This document shows positions 56,187 through 64,000 of a stretch of DNA of 64,000 nucleotides, in pieces; positions within the stretch are counted from its first letter, which is position 1; each line of letters opens with the position of its first letter. The notes under the pieces were generated by a model that saw nothing but the letters and a program-made list of their open reading frames with translations, had not been told where the DNA came from and made no database searches. The stretch spans positions 2,489,001 through 2,553,000 of the forward strand of contig NZ_CP036533.1 of assembly GCF_024585265.1 (NCBI RefSeq). The letters run 5' to 3'. The DNA is from Bradyrhizobium sp. WBAH42 (GTDB lineage Bacteria > Pseudomonadota > Alphaproteobacteria > Rhizobiales > Xanthobacteraceae). The position numbers were made by a program, and so were the translations under genes.

Positions 56187-56989
56187 GGCAGAACGGTCCG
56201 CTCGCGTTGATCTTCCACACCATCTTCGTCATCGTCATGGTGGCGCCGATCCTAGTGGTCTGCCTCGTCGCCTTCACCCCCGAAGGGTTTCTGTCGCTAC
56301 CGACCAACGGGTTTTCGCTGCGCTGGTTCAGGACCATCCTGAACTATCCCGAATTCATCCACGCGTTCTGGGTCAGCCTCGGCCTCGGCGCGCTGTCCTC
56401 GCTCGTGGCGCTCCTGTTCGCGGTACCGGCGGCGCTGGCAATCGCGCGCTATCGCTTTCGCGGCCGCGATGCGCTGGCGGCGTTGTTCCTGTCGCCCCTG
56501 ATGATCCCGCATGTCGTGCTCGGCATCGCCTTCCTGCGCTTCTTCACCTCGGCGGGCCTCGGCGGCAGCTTTGCAGCGCTGATCATCGCCCATGTCATCA
56601 TCGTGTTTCCGTTCGCGCTGCGGCTGACCTTGGCGGCTGCGACCGGCATGGATCGCTCGGTCGAAATGGCTGCCGTCTCGCTCGGTGCGGGCGGCTGGAC
56701 GCTGTTCCGCCGCGTGACCTTGCCGCTGATCCTGCCCGGCGTCATCAGTGGCTGGGCGCTCGCCTTCATCCAGTCTTTCGACGATCTCACCATGACCGTC
56801 TTCCTCGCCGCGCCGGGCACCGAGACGTTGCCGGTGCGGATGTTCCTTTACATCCAGGACAACATCGATCCGCTGGTGACGTCGGTCTCGGCCTGCGTGA
56901 TCGCGATCACCATGACCGCCCTCATTCTGCTCGACCGCTTCTACGGGCTCGACCGTGTGCTCGCCGGCAAGGGCGATACGGGACGATAG
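56183..56989 (+). CDS. ABC transporter permease, PotC-like
   Basis: This 268-residue inner-membrane protein has six helices and the EAA loop EMAAVSLGAGGWTLFRRVTLPLILPG. It completes the importer. The next gene starts eight bases downstream with an AGGAGA ribosome site. Confidence 0.93.
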   Translation: MRQNGPLALIFHTIFVIVMVAPILVVCLVAFTPEGFLSLPTNGFSLRWFRTILNYPEFIHAFWVSLGLGALSSLVALLFAVPAALAIARYRFRGRDALAALFLSPLMIPHVVLGIAFLRFFTSAGLGGSFAALIIAHVIIVFPFALRLTLAAATGMDRSVEMAAVSLGAGGWTLFRRVTLPLILPGVISGWALAFIQSFDDLTMTVFLAAPGTETLPVRMFLYIQDNIDPLVTSVSACVIAITMTALILLDRFYGLDRVLAGKGDTGR

Positions 56990-56997
56990 GAGAACCT

Positions 56998-58134
56998 ATG
57001 CGAACGGATTACGACGTCGCCGTCGTCGGCGGCGGACTGCTCGGCTCCGCCATTGCCTGGGGCCTCGGCCGGCTCGGCAAGAAGGTCGCCGTGCTCGACG
57101 AAGGCGACATCACCAAGCGCGCCTCGCGCGCGAACTTCGCGCTGGTGTGGGTGCAGAGCAAGGGGCTCGGCATGCCCGCCTATACGGTGTGGACCGTGCA
57201 GGCCTCGCAGGCATGGGGCCGGCTTGCCTCCGAGTTGAAGCAGCAGACTGGCCTCGACGTTGCCCTTCAGCAGAATGGCGGTTTTCACCTCACCCTCGGC
57301 GAGGACGAATTCGGCCAGCGCACCGAGCTCGTCAAGCGCATGCACAACCAGGCCGGCGCGGCCGACTACAAGATGGAAATGCTGCGGCCGTCCGAGCTGA
57401 AGAAGGCGCTGCCGCTGATCGGGCCCGAGGTCTCCGGCGGCAGTTACTGTCCGCTCGACGGCCATGTCAATTCGCTGCGCACGTTCCGCGCCTTCCACAC
57501 CGGCTTCGTTGCGTTCGGCATCGACTATTTTCCGGAGCGTCCGGTCTCGGCGATCAGCAAGAGCGGCGGCGAATTTCGCCTGACGACGCCTAAGGGCGAG
57601 CTGCGTGCCGCCAAGATCGTGCTCGCCGCCGGCAATGTCAACCAGACGCTCGCGCCGATGGTCGGCCTCTTTGCTCCGATGGGCCCGACCCGTGGCCAAG
57701 TCGTGGTGACCGAGCGCACCATGCCGTTCCTGCCGCATCCGCTGACCACGATCCGTCAGACCGACGAGGGTACGGTGATGATCGGCGACAGCAAGGAGGA
57801 CGAGCTCGACGATCGCACGCTGAAGCCTTCGATCAGCGGCGTGATGGCTGATCGCGCGCAGCGGATGTTCCCGCATCTGTCGCGGCTCAACGTGGTCCGG
57901 AGCTGGTCGGGCATTCGCGTCATGCCGCAGGACGGCTTTCCGATCTACGACCAGTCGGAGACGCATCCCGGCGCCTTCGTCGCCTGTTGCCATTCCGGCG
58001 TGACGCTGGCTTCCAACCATGCCTTCGAGATTGCGCGCATGGTGGCGCAGGGCGCGCTCGAGCCGGAGCTGGTTGGTGCGTTCTCCGCCAGCCGCTTTGG
58101 TGGCGCAGGCGCTGCCAACAGCAGCGGCTACTAG
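56998..58134 (+). CDS. DAO-type FAD oxidoreductase 1 (opine or D-amino acid dehydrogenase subunit)
   Basis: This 378-residue flavoprotein starts with the FAD loop YDVAVVGGGLLGSAIAWGLGRLGKKVAVLDEG and ends with the DAO-type RSWSGIRVMPQDGFPIYD and CCHSGVTLASNHA. It resembles the beta subunits of opine oxidase and D-hydroxyproline dehydrogenase, and HcnC. It likely oxidises a C-N bond of the imported compound and passes electrons to the Fe-S/FAD partners at 58162 and 58455. Confidence 0.87.
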   Translation: MRTDYDVAVVGGGLLGSAIAWGLGRLGKKVAVLDEGDITKRASRANFALVWVQSKGLGMPAYTVWTVQASQAWGRLASELKQQTGLDVALQQNGGFHLTLGEDEFGQRTELVKRMHNQAGAADYKMEMLRPSELKKALPLIGPEVSGGSYCPLDGHVNSLRTFRAFHTGFVAFGIDYFPERPVSAISKSGGEFRLTTPKGELRAAKIVLAAGNVNQTLAPMVGLFAPMGPTRGQVVVTERTMPFLPHPLTTIRQTDEGTVMIGDSKEDELDDRTLKPSISGVMADRAQRMFPHLSRLNVVRSWSGIRVMPQDGFPIYDQSETHPGAFVACCHSGVTLASNHAFEIARMVAQGALEPELVGAFSASRFGGAGAANSSGY

Positions 58135-58161
58135 AGATCACAAGGAGCCAAGGGGCATCCC

Positions 58162-58458
58162 ATGTTTAGACGATCCGAACAGGACAAGCGCCCACAGGTG
58201 CAGATCTTCGTCGACGGCGTTGCCGTTGCGGCGCGCCAGGGCGACACCGTCTCGGCCGCGCTGCTGGCCTCCGGCGTTGACGCACGGCGTTCCACCGCAG
58301 TCAGCGGCGCACCGCGTCTGCCCTACTGCATGATGGGCGTCTGTTTCGACTGCCTCGTCACCATCGACGGCGTCGGCAATCGGCAAGGCTGTCTCGTGCC
58401 CGTCGCCGAGGGCATGCAGATCGAGATTCAGAAGGGCAAGCGGGAGATCGGAAGATGA
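58162..58458 (+). CDS. Small [2Fe-2S] subunit (HcnA/OoxA-like)
   Basis: This 98-residue protein has the plant-ferredoxin-like cysteine set in PYCMMGVCFDCLV followed by RQGC. Such gamma subunits accompany amine, opine and proline-type dehydrogenases. Its stop overlaps the alpha subunit start by four bases (ATGA), and it follows DAO subunit 1 by 27 bases. Confidence 0.88.
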   Translation: MFRRSEQDKRPQVQIFVDGVAVAARQGDTVSAALLASGVDARRSTAVSGAPRLPYCMMGVCFDCLVTIDGVGNRQGCLVPVAEGMQIEIQKGKREIGR

Positions 58459-59873
58459 GTGTGGCTCCCAAGCGCGAAAATTACGACGTCGTGGTGATCG
58501 GCGCCGGGCCCGCCGGCCTCGCCGCTGCGGCCACATCTGCCGAGGCCGGCCTGTCGACGCTGCTGCTCGATGAGAACATCGGCCCTGGCGGTCAGGTGTT
58601 TCGGGCGATCGCCTCGACACCCGTGACGGACCGCAACCAGCTCGGCCCGGACTATTGGGTCGGGGCCGATCTCGTGCAGTCGCTGCGCGCGAGCAATGCC
58701 GAAATGATCCAGCGTGCCACGGTCTGGAGTCTCGACCGCAATCTCGACATCGCCGTCTCGATCGGCGGCGCCTCGGCCTTCGTCAAGGCCAAGCGCGTGA
58801 TCCTTTCGACCGGCGCGCTTGAGCGGCCGTTCCCGATTCCCGGCTGGACGCTGCCGGGCGTGATGACCGCAGGCGCGGCCCAGACCATGCTGAAATCGTC
58901 GGCCCTGGTGCCCGACGGACGCACGGTGATCGCAGGGCAGGGGCCGCTGCTCTGGCTGCTCGCCGCGCAGATTTTGCGGCTCGGCGGCCGCATCGATCGC
59001 ATCCTCGACACCACCGAGCGCGGCAATTATCTCGCGGCGCTGCCGCACGCCTTTGCATTCCTGACGTCGCCCTATTTCGCCAAGGGCCTCTCGATGATGC
59101 GCGAGGTGAAGGCGAAGGTGCAGGTCGTCTCGGGCGTCACCGAGCTCGCCGCGGCTGGCGACGGCCAGCTCGCGAGCGTCAGCTATGTCGCCGGCGGCAA
59201 GCGCGAGACCATTCCGGCCGATCTGTTGCTGCTGCATCAGGGCGTCGTGCCCAACGTCAATCTGGCGATGTCGGCCGGCATCGAGCATCGCTGGGATGAT
59301 TTGCAGCTGTGCTGGTCGCCGGTGCTCGATGCAAGCGGCAATTCGTCGGTCGCGGGCATTGCGATCGCGGGCGATGGCGCCGGCATCGGCGGCGCGAATG
59401 CCGCTGTGGTGCGCGGTCTCATTGCCGCGCGCGCCGCGGTGGAAGCACTGGCGCCCGCTTCTGCCGCAAGACTTCCCGCAATGGCGACGCTCCGTTCCGA
59501 CCTCGCCAGGGCCGAGCGCGGCCGCGTCTTCCTCGACACGCTGTTCCGCCCGGCGCCGCAGTTCCGCATTCCCGCGGGCGATACCATCGTCTGCCGCTGC
59601 GAGGAGGTGACCGCCAAGGACGTTCTGGATTCCGTCGCAATCGGTGCGACCGGGCCGAACCAGCTCAAGGCCTATCGCCGCACCGGCATGGGCCCGTGCC
59701 AGGGCCGGCTCTGCGGCCTCACCGTCACCGAACTGATGGCGCAGGCGCGCGGCAAGACCCCGCAGGAGATCGGTTACTACCGGCTGCGCGCGCCGGTGAA
59801 GCCGATCACGCTGGCCGAGCTCGCCGCTGTTCCCAAGAGCGAGGCCGACGTCAAGGCCGTGGTGCGCGGATGA
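58455..59873 (+). CDS. FAD/NAD(P)-dependent alpha subunit with BFD-type Fe-S domain
   Basis: This 472-residue protein starts with VVVIGAGPAGLAAAATSAEAGLSTLLLDEN and a second nucleotide fold (RTVIAGQGPLLWLLAAQIL). It ends with a BFD-like [2Fe-2S] domain with CRCEEV and GPCQGRLCG. It resembles OoxA/HcnB and the alpha subunit of D-hydroxyproline dehydrogenase and probably carries electrons from the DAO subunits to the respiratory chain. It overlaps both neighbours by four bases. Confidence 0.9.
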   Translation: MSVAPKRENYDVVVIGAGPAGLAAAATSAEAGLSTLLLDENIGPGGQVFRAIASTPVTDRNQLGPDYWVGADLVQSLRASNAEMIQRATVWSLDRNLDIAVSIGGASAFVKAKRVILSTGALERPFPIPGWTLPGVMTAGAAQTMLKSSALVPDGRTVIAGQGPLLWLLAAQILRLGGRIDRILDTTERGNYLAALPHAFAFLTSPYFAKGLSMMREVKAKVQVVSGVTELAAAGDGQLASVSYVAGGKRETIPADLLLLHQGVVPNVNLAMSAGIEHRWDDLQLCWSPVLDASGNSSVAGIAIAGDGAGIGGANAAVVRGLIAARAAVEALAPASAARLPAMATLRSDLARAERGRVFLDTLFRPAPQFRIPAGDTIVCRCEEVTAKDVLDSVAIGATGPNQLKAYRRTGMGPCQGRLCGLTVTELMAQARGKTPQEIGYYRLRAPVKPITLAELAAVPKSEADVKAVVRG

Positions 59874-60991
59874 CACGAAACGTGGATGCGATCGTCATTG
59901 GCGGCGGCATCCACGGGTGCTCGACCACGCTGCATTTGTGTCTCGCCGGCCTGAAGCCGCTGCTGATCGAAAAGGACTATGCCGGCCGTCACGCCTCGGG
60001 CGTCAACGCCGGTGGCGTTCGCCAGCTCGCCCGGCACATTCCAGAAATCCCACTCTCGATCCGCTCCATGGGCATCTGGGAGAAGATTTCGGACCTCCTC
60101 GACGACGATTGCAGCTTCGAGAGCTACGGTCAGGTGCTGGTCGCCGAAAACGAGGACGAGCTCGCCGTCTGCCGTGCGCGTGTCACCGAGCTCAATGCGC
60201 TGGGCTTTACCCACGAAGAACTGATCGACGCCGCGGAATTGCGCCGGCTCGTGCCGGCGGTGGCCGAGACCTGTCCCGGTGGCGTGGTCTCCCGCCGCGA
60301 CGGAGCAGCCAATCCGGCGCAGACGACAACGGCGTTCCGCCGCAAGGCCGAGCAGCTCGGTGCAACCGTGCGCGAAGGCGTGGCCGCCGGCAACATCCGC
60401 TATAGCGACGGCCTCTGGCACGTCGATGTCGGTTCGGAGAGCTTTGCCGCGCCGGTGCTGGTCAACGCCGCCGGCGCCTGGGCCGGCAAGATCGCGGCTG
60501 ATCTCGGCGAACCCGTGCCGGTCGAGACCGTGGCGCCGATGCTGATGATCACCTCGCGCGTGCCGCACTTCATCGATCCCGTCGTGATCCTGCGCGGGCG
60601 AAAACTGTCGTTCAAGCAGTTCAAGAACGGCACCGTGCTGATCGGCGGCGGCCATCTGGCGACGCCCTATCAGGATCGCAACGAGACGGTGCTGGACTGG
60701 AAGAGCCTTGCGACCAGCGCGCAAACGGTGTTCGAGCTGTTCCCGGTGATGCGCAGCGCCACCATCGTCCGCGCCTGGGCCGGCATCGAAGCAAAGATGA
60801 AGGACGACATCCCCGTGTTCGGGCCGAGCTCCCGTCACAAGGGCCTCTATCACCAGTTCGGCTTCTCGCTGCACGGTTTCCAGCTCGGCCCCGGCGCCGG
60901 CGCCGTGATGGCGGAGCTGATCGTCAACGGCGGCACCCAGACCCGCGTCAGCGATCTCGGCATCGACCGCTTTCACCGCTCCACGCTCTAA
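59870..60991 (+). CDS. DAO-type FAD oxidoreductase 2
   Basis: This 373-residue flavoprotein has VDAIVIGGGIHGCSTTLHLCLAGLKPLLIEKDYAGRHASG and a DAO-type end (WAGIEAKMKDDIPVFGPS and GFSLHGFQLGPGAG). It resembles sarcosine-oxidase-beta-like enzymes. It is a second catalytic candidate in the same operon and may share the alpha/gamma electron-transfer pair or act on a later product. It starts inside the alpha-subunit stop. Confidence 0.87.
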   Translation: MTRNVDAIVIGGGIHGCSTTLHLCLAGLKPLLIEKDYAGRHASGVNAGGVRQLARHIPEIPLSIRSMGIWEKISDLLDDDCSFESYGQVLVAENEDELAVCRARVTELNALGFTHEELIDAAELRRLVPAVAETCPGGVVSRRDGAANPAQTTTAFRRKAEQLGATVREGVAAGNIRYSDGLWHVDVGSESFAAPVLVNAAGAWAGKIAADLGEPVPVETVAPMLMITSRVPHFIDPVVILRGRKLSFKQFKNGTVLIGGGHLATPYQDRNETVLDWKSLATSAQTVFELFPVMRSATIVRAWAGIEAKMKDDIPVFGPSSRHKGLYHQFGFSLHGFQLGPGAGAVMAELIVNGGTQTRVSDLGIDRFHRSTL

Positions 60992-61006
60992 AAAGAAGAG
61001 GACATC

Positions 61007-61354
61007 ATGAGCATCACCCGCAGCATCCGCACGCCCATCATGCACCGCGCCGTCGAAGCCAATGGCTTCGTCTTCCTCGGCGGCACCATCGCCGACGACA
61101 CCTCGGTCTCGATGGGGGACCAGACCCGCAACATCCTCGGCAAGATCGCCGGCTATCTGAAGGAAGCGGGAACCGACAAGTCGCGCGTGGTCAGCGCCTC
61201 GATCTTTGTCACCGATCTCTCCAAGAAGAAGGAGATGGACGCGGCCTGGACCGAATTCTTCGGCGACAACCTGCCGACCCGCGCCACCGTCGGCGTCGCC
61301 GATCTTGGCGGCGGCGCGCTGATCGAGGTGGTGGTGACCGCGCTGAAGGGCTGA
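61007..61354 (+). CDS. RidA family imine/enamine deaminase
   Basis: This 115-residue protein shows the RidA pattern ILGKIAGYLKEAGTDKSRVVSASIFVTDLSKKKEMDAAWTEFFGDNLPTRATVGVADLGGGALIEVVVTA with the conserved arginine in PTRATV and glutamate in LIEVV. It hydrolyses reactive imines, which are the immediate products of flavin amine oxidases, so its place at the end of this operon is logical. It lies 15 bases after DAO subunit 2. Confidence 0.93.
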   Translation: MSITRSIRTPIMHRAVEANGFVFLGGTIADDTSVSMGDQTRNILGKIAGYLKEAGTDKSRVVSASIFVTDLSKKKEMDAAWTEFFGDNLPTRATVGVADLGGGALIEVVVTALKG

Positions 61355-61373
61355 TCGCGATCGGCGGGACCGA

Positions 61374-61397
61374 GATCGGGCGATCGCCCGATCTTGT
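61374..61397 (+). terminator. Perfect palindrome after RidA, likely operon end
   Basis: GATCGGGC/GCCCGATC with a GATC loop is a perfect 20-base palindrome 19 bases after the RidA stop, followed by TTGT. It could stop the oxidation operon, though the U-tail is short. Confidence 0.5.
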
Positions 61398-61612
61398 CAG
61401 CGCATTCATGAGAGGGAATTCGACCCGCCGCCAGATCGCATGCGGTAATGATTTTCAAAAGCCCGACGCCCTGCCCCCAGCGCGTCGGGCGGAAAGAATG
61501 AGTATCAATCCGTGATCCCAACGCCATTGTTGTGACGCGGACCGCATCGATTTTCTACTCCGGGAAACTACCGCATTGGAACTAGGCGTCGTCTGCTCAC
61601 CGACTGCGCGGA

Positions 61613-62947
61613 CTACGACGCCGCGCCTCCGCCCGGCTCCAGCGCCTCGCCGATCTCCAGCGGATGCGCCATGGTCTCGTGCAGCGCGTCGCGGTCGAGC
61701 TCGCCTTCGGAGATGCTGATGACGACGCAGGCGACGCCATTGCCGATCAGATTGGTGAGCGCGCGGCATTCGCTCATGAACTTGTCGATGCCGACAAGGA
61801 TCGCGATCGACTGGATCGGGATATCAGGCACGATCGACAGCGTCGCGGCGAGTGTGATGAAGCCAGCGCCGGTCACGCCCGAGGCCCCCTTGGAGGTGAT
61901 CATGGCGATGCCCAAAATGCCGAGCTCCTGCCAGATGGTCAGATGGGTGTTGGTTGCCTGCGCCAGGAACAGCGTCGCCAGCGTCATGTAGATGTTGGTC
62001 CCATCGAGATTGAAGCTGTAGCCGGTGGGGATGACGAGGCCGACCACGGAGCGTGAGGCGCCGAGATGCTCCATCTTCTGGATCATCTGCGGCAGCACGG
62101 TCTCGGAGGACGAGGTGCCGAGCACGATCAGGAGCTCGTCCTTGATATAGGCGATGAAGCGCAGGATCGAGAAGCCGGCGAGCCGGGCGATCGAGCCCAG
62201 CACGATCAGCACGAACAGGATGCTGGTCAGATAGAACGTGCCGATCAGGGCGGCGAGATTGAGCAGTGAGCCGAGACCATAAGCGCCGACGGTGAACGCC
62301 ATGGCGCCGAAGGCGCCGATCGGCGCGACGCGCACGATGATGCGGATGATGCCGAAGAACATCTTCGCCGCCTTGTCGATCGCGTCCGCAATGGGCTCGC
62401 CGGCCTTGCCGAGAAAGGCGATGGCGAAGCCGGAGAGGATCGAGATCAGCAGCACCTGGAGCAGGTCGCCGCGCGCAATCGCGCCCAGATAGCTGTCGGG
62501 AATGATCGCCATCAGATGGGCGACGATGCCCTCCTCCTTGGCCTTGGTGACGTAGGTCGCCACCGAATTCGGGTCGATCGTGGCCGGATCGATATTGAAG
62601 CCGTGCCCGGGCTGGAGAATCTCGCCGACCAAAAGGCCGACCGCGAGGGCCACGGTCGAGACCGTCTCGAAATAGATCAGCGATTTCAGCCCGACCCGAC
62701 CGACCCGCTTCAGATCGCCCATCGAGGAGATGCCGTGCACCACGGTGCAGAAGATCACGGGCGCGATCATCATCTTGATCAGCGCGATGAAGCCGTCGCC
62801 GAGCGGTTTCAAGGCCTTGCCGAGATCGGGATAGACATAGCCGATGAGCACGCCGAGCACGATCGCGATCAGCACCTGGACGTAGAGGATCTTGTACCAG
62901 GGCTGGTGCCGGCGCTGGATGGCTGACGGAATTGCGATCTGTGTCAT
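61613..62947 (-). CDS. dctA: C4-dicarboxylate transporter DctA
   Basis: This 444-residue symporter matches Dct[28 protein letters not shown], the [17 protein letters not shown] stretch, [24 protein letters not shown] and the [12 protein letters not shown] hairpin. It imports succinate, malate and fumarate with sodium or protons and is the carbon source gate of rhizobial bacteroids. I found no sigma-54 promoter of the usual spacing upstream and no dctBD genes nearby, so this copy may be regulated differently. Confidence 0.95.
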   Translation of the reverse strand: MTQIAIPSAIQRRHQPWYKILYVQVLIAIVLGVLIGYVYPDLGKALKPLGDGFIALIKMMIAPVIFCTVVHGISSMGDLKRVGRVGLKSLIYFETVSTVALAVGLLVGEILQPGHGFNIDPATIDPNSVATYVTKAKEEGIVAHLMAIIPDSYLGAIARGDLLQVLLISILSGFAIAFLGKAGEPIADAIDKAAKMFFGIIRIIVRVAPIGAFGAMAFTVGAYGLGSLLNLAALIGTFYLTSILFVLIVLGSIARLAGFSILRFIAYIKDELLIVLGTSSSETVLPQMIQKMEHLGASRSVVGLVIPTGYSFNLDGTNIYMTLATLFLAQATNTHLTIWQELGILGIAMITSKGASGVTGAGFITLAATLSIVPDIPIQSIAILVGIDKFMSECRALTNLIGNGVACVVISISEGELDRDALHETMAHPLEIGEALEPGGGAAS

Positions 62948-62971
62948 AATGCAGGCTCGGGAACGGATTGA

Positions 62972-62998
62972 TCGTGCACGATTTGCATCATGTGATGG
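62972..62998. promoter_or_regulatory. Two adjacent palindromes before dctA
   Basis: ATCGTGCACGAT (62972-62983) is a perfect palindrome, and CATCA-TG-TGATG (62987-62998) follows after three bases. They lie between the divergent dctA and permease genes and are candidate operators. Confidence 0.35.
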
Positions 62999-63074
62999 GC
63001 GCCGCAGAAGCGATAATCACATTTTTGTCTGTTGGCACGACCATCGATCGTTGCGCCGCAACTTGGGTGGGAAC

Positions 63075-64000
63075 ATGACGATCGCAACAGGCTCGGGCGA
63101 GCAGGGGCAAGGCTATTTTCCACGTTGGAAGCTCAAGACCTCGGGCGTGATCATGCCGGAGGAGCGGCTGTCCTGGGGGCAGACCATCGTCTCGGGTCTT
63201 CAACATTGCGTCGCGATGTCCGGCGCGACGATCATCGCGCCGCTGCTGATGGGGTTCGATCCCAACGTTGCAGTTCTGTTCTCGGGCGTCGGCACGCTGA
63301 TCTTCTTCTTCGTCGTTGCCGGGCGCGTGCCGAGCTATCTCGGCTCGAGCTTCGCCTTTATCGCCGTCGTCATCGCCGCCACCGGCTATGCCGGGCAGGG
63401 GCCGAACCCAAACCTGTCGGTCGCGCTGGGCGGCATCGTCGGCGCCGGGGTGCTGTATGGCCTGATTTCGCTGGTCGTGATGTGGTCCGGCGTCGGCTGG
63501 ATCGAGCGGCTGCTGCCGCCGGCCGTCACCGGCGCTGTCGTCGCCGCGATCGGCCTCAATCTCGCGCCGGTGGCGGTCAAGGCGGTGAGCGCGAGTGCCT
63601 TCGACACGGGAATCGGGCTCGCCACCGTGCTGATCATCGGCGTGGTGGCCGTTGCAGCGCCAGGCCTGTGGCGCCGCCTGCCGATCATCCTCGGCGCGGC
63701 CGGCGGCTATCTGTTGTATCTGCTGTTCGCAAACGGCCTCGGCTTCGGTAAGCCGATCGACTTCACCCAGCTCTCGGCCGCGCCGTGGCTCGGCCTGCCG
63801 AACTTCACCACGCCGAGCTTCCATGCCGATGCGATCTTCCTCATCGCGCCGGTTGCGGTCATTCTCGTTGCCGAGAACCTTGGGCACATCAAGGCCGTCG
63901 CCGCCATGACGGGCCGCAGCCTCGATGCCTATCTCGGCCGCGCTTTGTTCGCCGACAGCCTCGCGACCATCGTGGCGGCCTGCGGCGGCGGCACCGGCGT
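63075..64000 (+). CDS. Uracil/xanthine permease, RutG-like (truncated by window)
   Basis: The frame from ATG at 63075 runs off the window after 308 codons. The protein has many helices and reads close to RutG/UraA: YFPRWKLKTSGVIMPEERLSW, LQHCVAMSGATIIAPLLMGFDPN, VGTLIFFFVVAGRVPSYLGSSFAFI and VILVAENLGHIKAV with the substrate-site glutamate. It should import uracil, thymine or a purine by proton symport. It is divergent from dctA. Confidence 0.9.
   Translation, partial: MTIATGSGEQGQGYFPRWKLKTSGVIMPEERLSWGQTIVSGLQHCVAMSGATIIAPLLMGFDPNVAVLFSGVGTLIFFFVVAGRVPSYLGSSFAFIAVVIAATGYAGQGPNPNLSVALGGIVGAGVLYGLISLVVMWSGVGWIERLLPPAVTGAVVAAIGLNLAPVAVKAVSASAFDTGIGLATVLIIGVVAVAAPGLWRRLPIILGAAGGYLLYLLFANGLGFGKPIDFTQLSAAPWLGLPNFTTPSFHADAIFLIAPVAVILVAENLGHIKAVAAMTGRSLDAYLGRALFADSLATIVAACGGGTG

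Noticed and set aside
63033..63054. A sigma-54-like TGGCACG ... TTGC on the plus strand before the permease
   Set aside because: The spacing between the two elements is twelve bases rather than the five required.
63032..63751. A 239-codon open frame at the window end
   Set aside because: It is an Arg-rich shadow; the frame from 63075 encodes a recognisable RutG-like permease.
1..64000. tRNA, rRNA, insertion sequence, integrase or prophage genes
   Set aside because: I looked for cloverleaf ends, transposase motifs and integrase motifs and saw none.

Overview
The window looks like chromosomal DNA of a Bradyrhizobium-type alphaproteobacterium (order Hyphomicrobiales). The signs are uniformly high G+C, gene order typical of that group (quinone oxidoreductase, DUF1192, rcdA, rpmE; DUF4164, zapA, 6S RNA, 5-FTHF cyclo-ligase; yebC, ruvCAB), and many intergenic palindromic repeats of the kind common in Bradyrhizobium. 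I see no phage, transposase, integrase, CRISPR array or tRNA/rRNA gene. The assignment is inference from gene content and was not checked by database search.

Layout. 0-6 kb: galU, a dCache diguanylate cyclase, a small DUF7662-like protein and a large 7TM-PAS-GGDEF-EAL protein. 6-9 kb: a quinone oxidoreductase, DUF1192, a likely small RNA, the CtrA-proteolysis adaptor rcdA and zinc-free rpmE. 9-15 kb: an ABC exporter, small proteins, a MotA/TolQ-like plus MotB/OmpA-like stator pair and a CFA-synthase-like methyltransferase. 15-20 kb: an RND efflux pump (adaptor plus pump). 20-30 kb (minus strand): tkt, gap, pgk, class II fba, class I fba, thiE-like, a Sel1 protein and an inositol-phosphatase-family enzyme. 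30-33 kb: DUF4164, zapA, 6S RNA, 5-FTHF cyclo-ligase and a YmdB-type phosphodiesterase. 33-36 kb: two soluble chemoreceptors sharing one C-terminal domain. 36-42 kb: yebC, ruvCAB, a metallophosphoesterase, ybgC, DUF1348 and a class I glutamine amidotransferase.

42.7-61.4 kb is accessory catabolism in two LysR-controlled clusters. The first (42.7-51.9 kb) joins an N-carbamoyl-amino-acid hydrolase, an amino-acid ABC importer with two binding proteins, a PuuE/PgdA-like deacetylase-fold hydrolase, a lone family-5 binding protein and a TRZ/ATZ-type amidohydrolase; it reads as uptake and stepwise hydrolysis of a ureide, hydantoin or cyclic-amide compound. The second (52.0-61.4 kb) joins a four-part polyamine-type ABC importer, a three-component Fe-S/FAD amine or opine dehydrogenase with a second DAO-type subunit, and RidA; it reads as uptake and oxidative deamination of an opine, D-amino acid or imino acid. 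The window ends with dctA and, divergently, a truncated RutG-like uracil/xanthine permease.

The most interesting leads are the two unassigned catabolic clusters, the three-hairpin small RNA with a CUCCU loop near 7.7 kb, the orphan stator pair, the PilZ-containing soluble chemoreceptor, and the side-by-side class I and class II aldolases. Fifteen palindromic repeats of seven types sit in intergenic gaps, most of them just downstream of genes.
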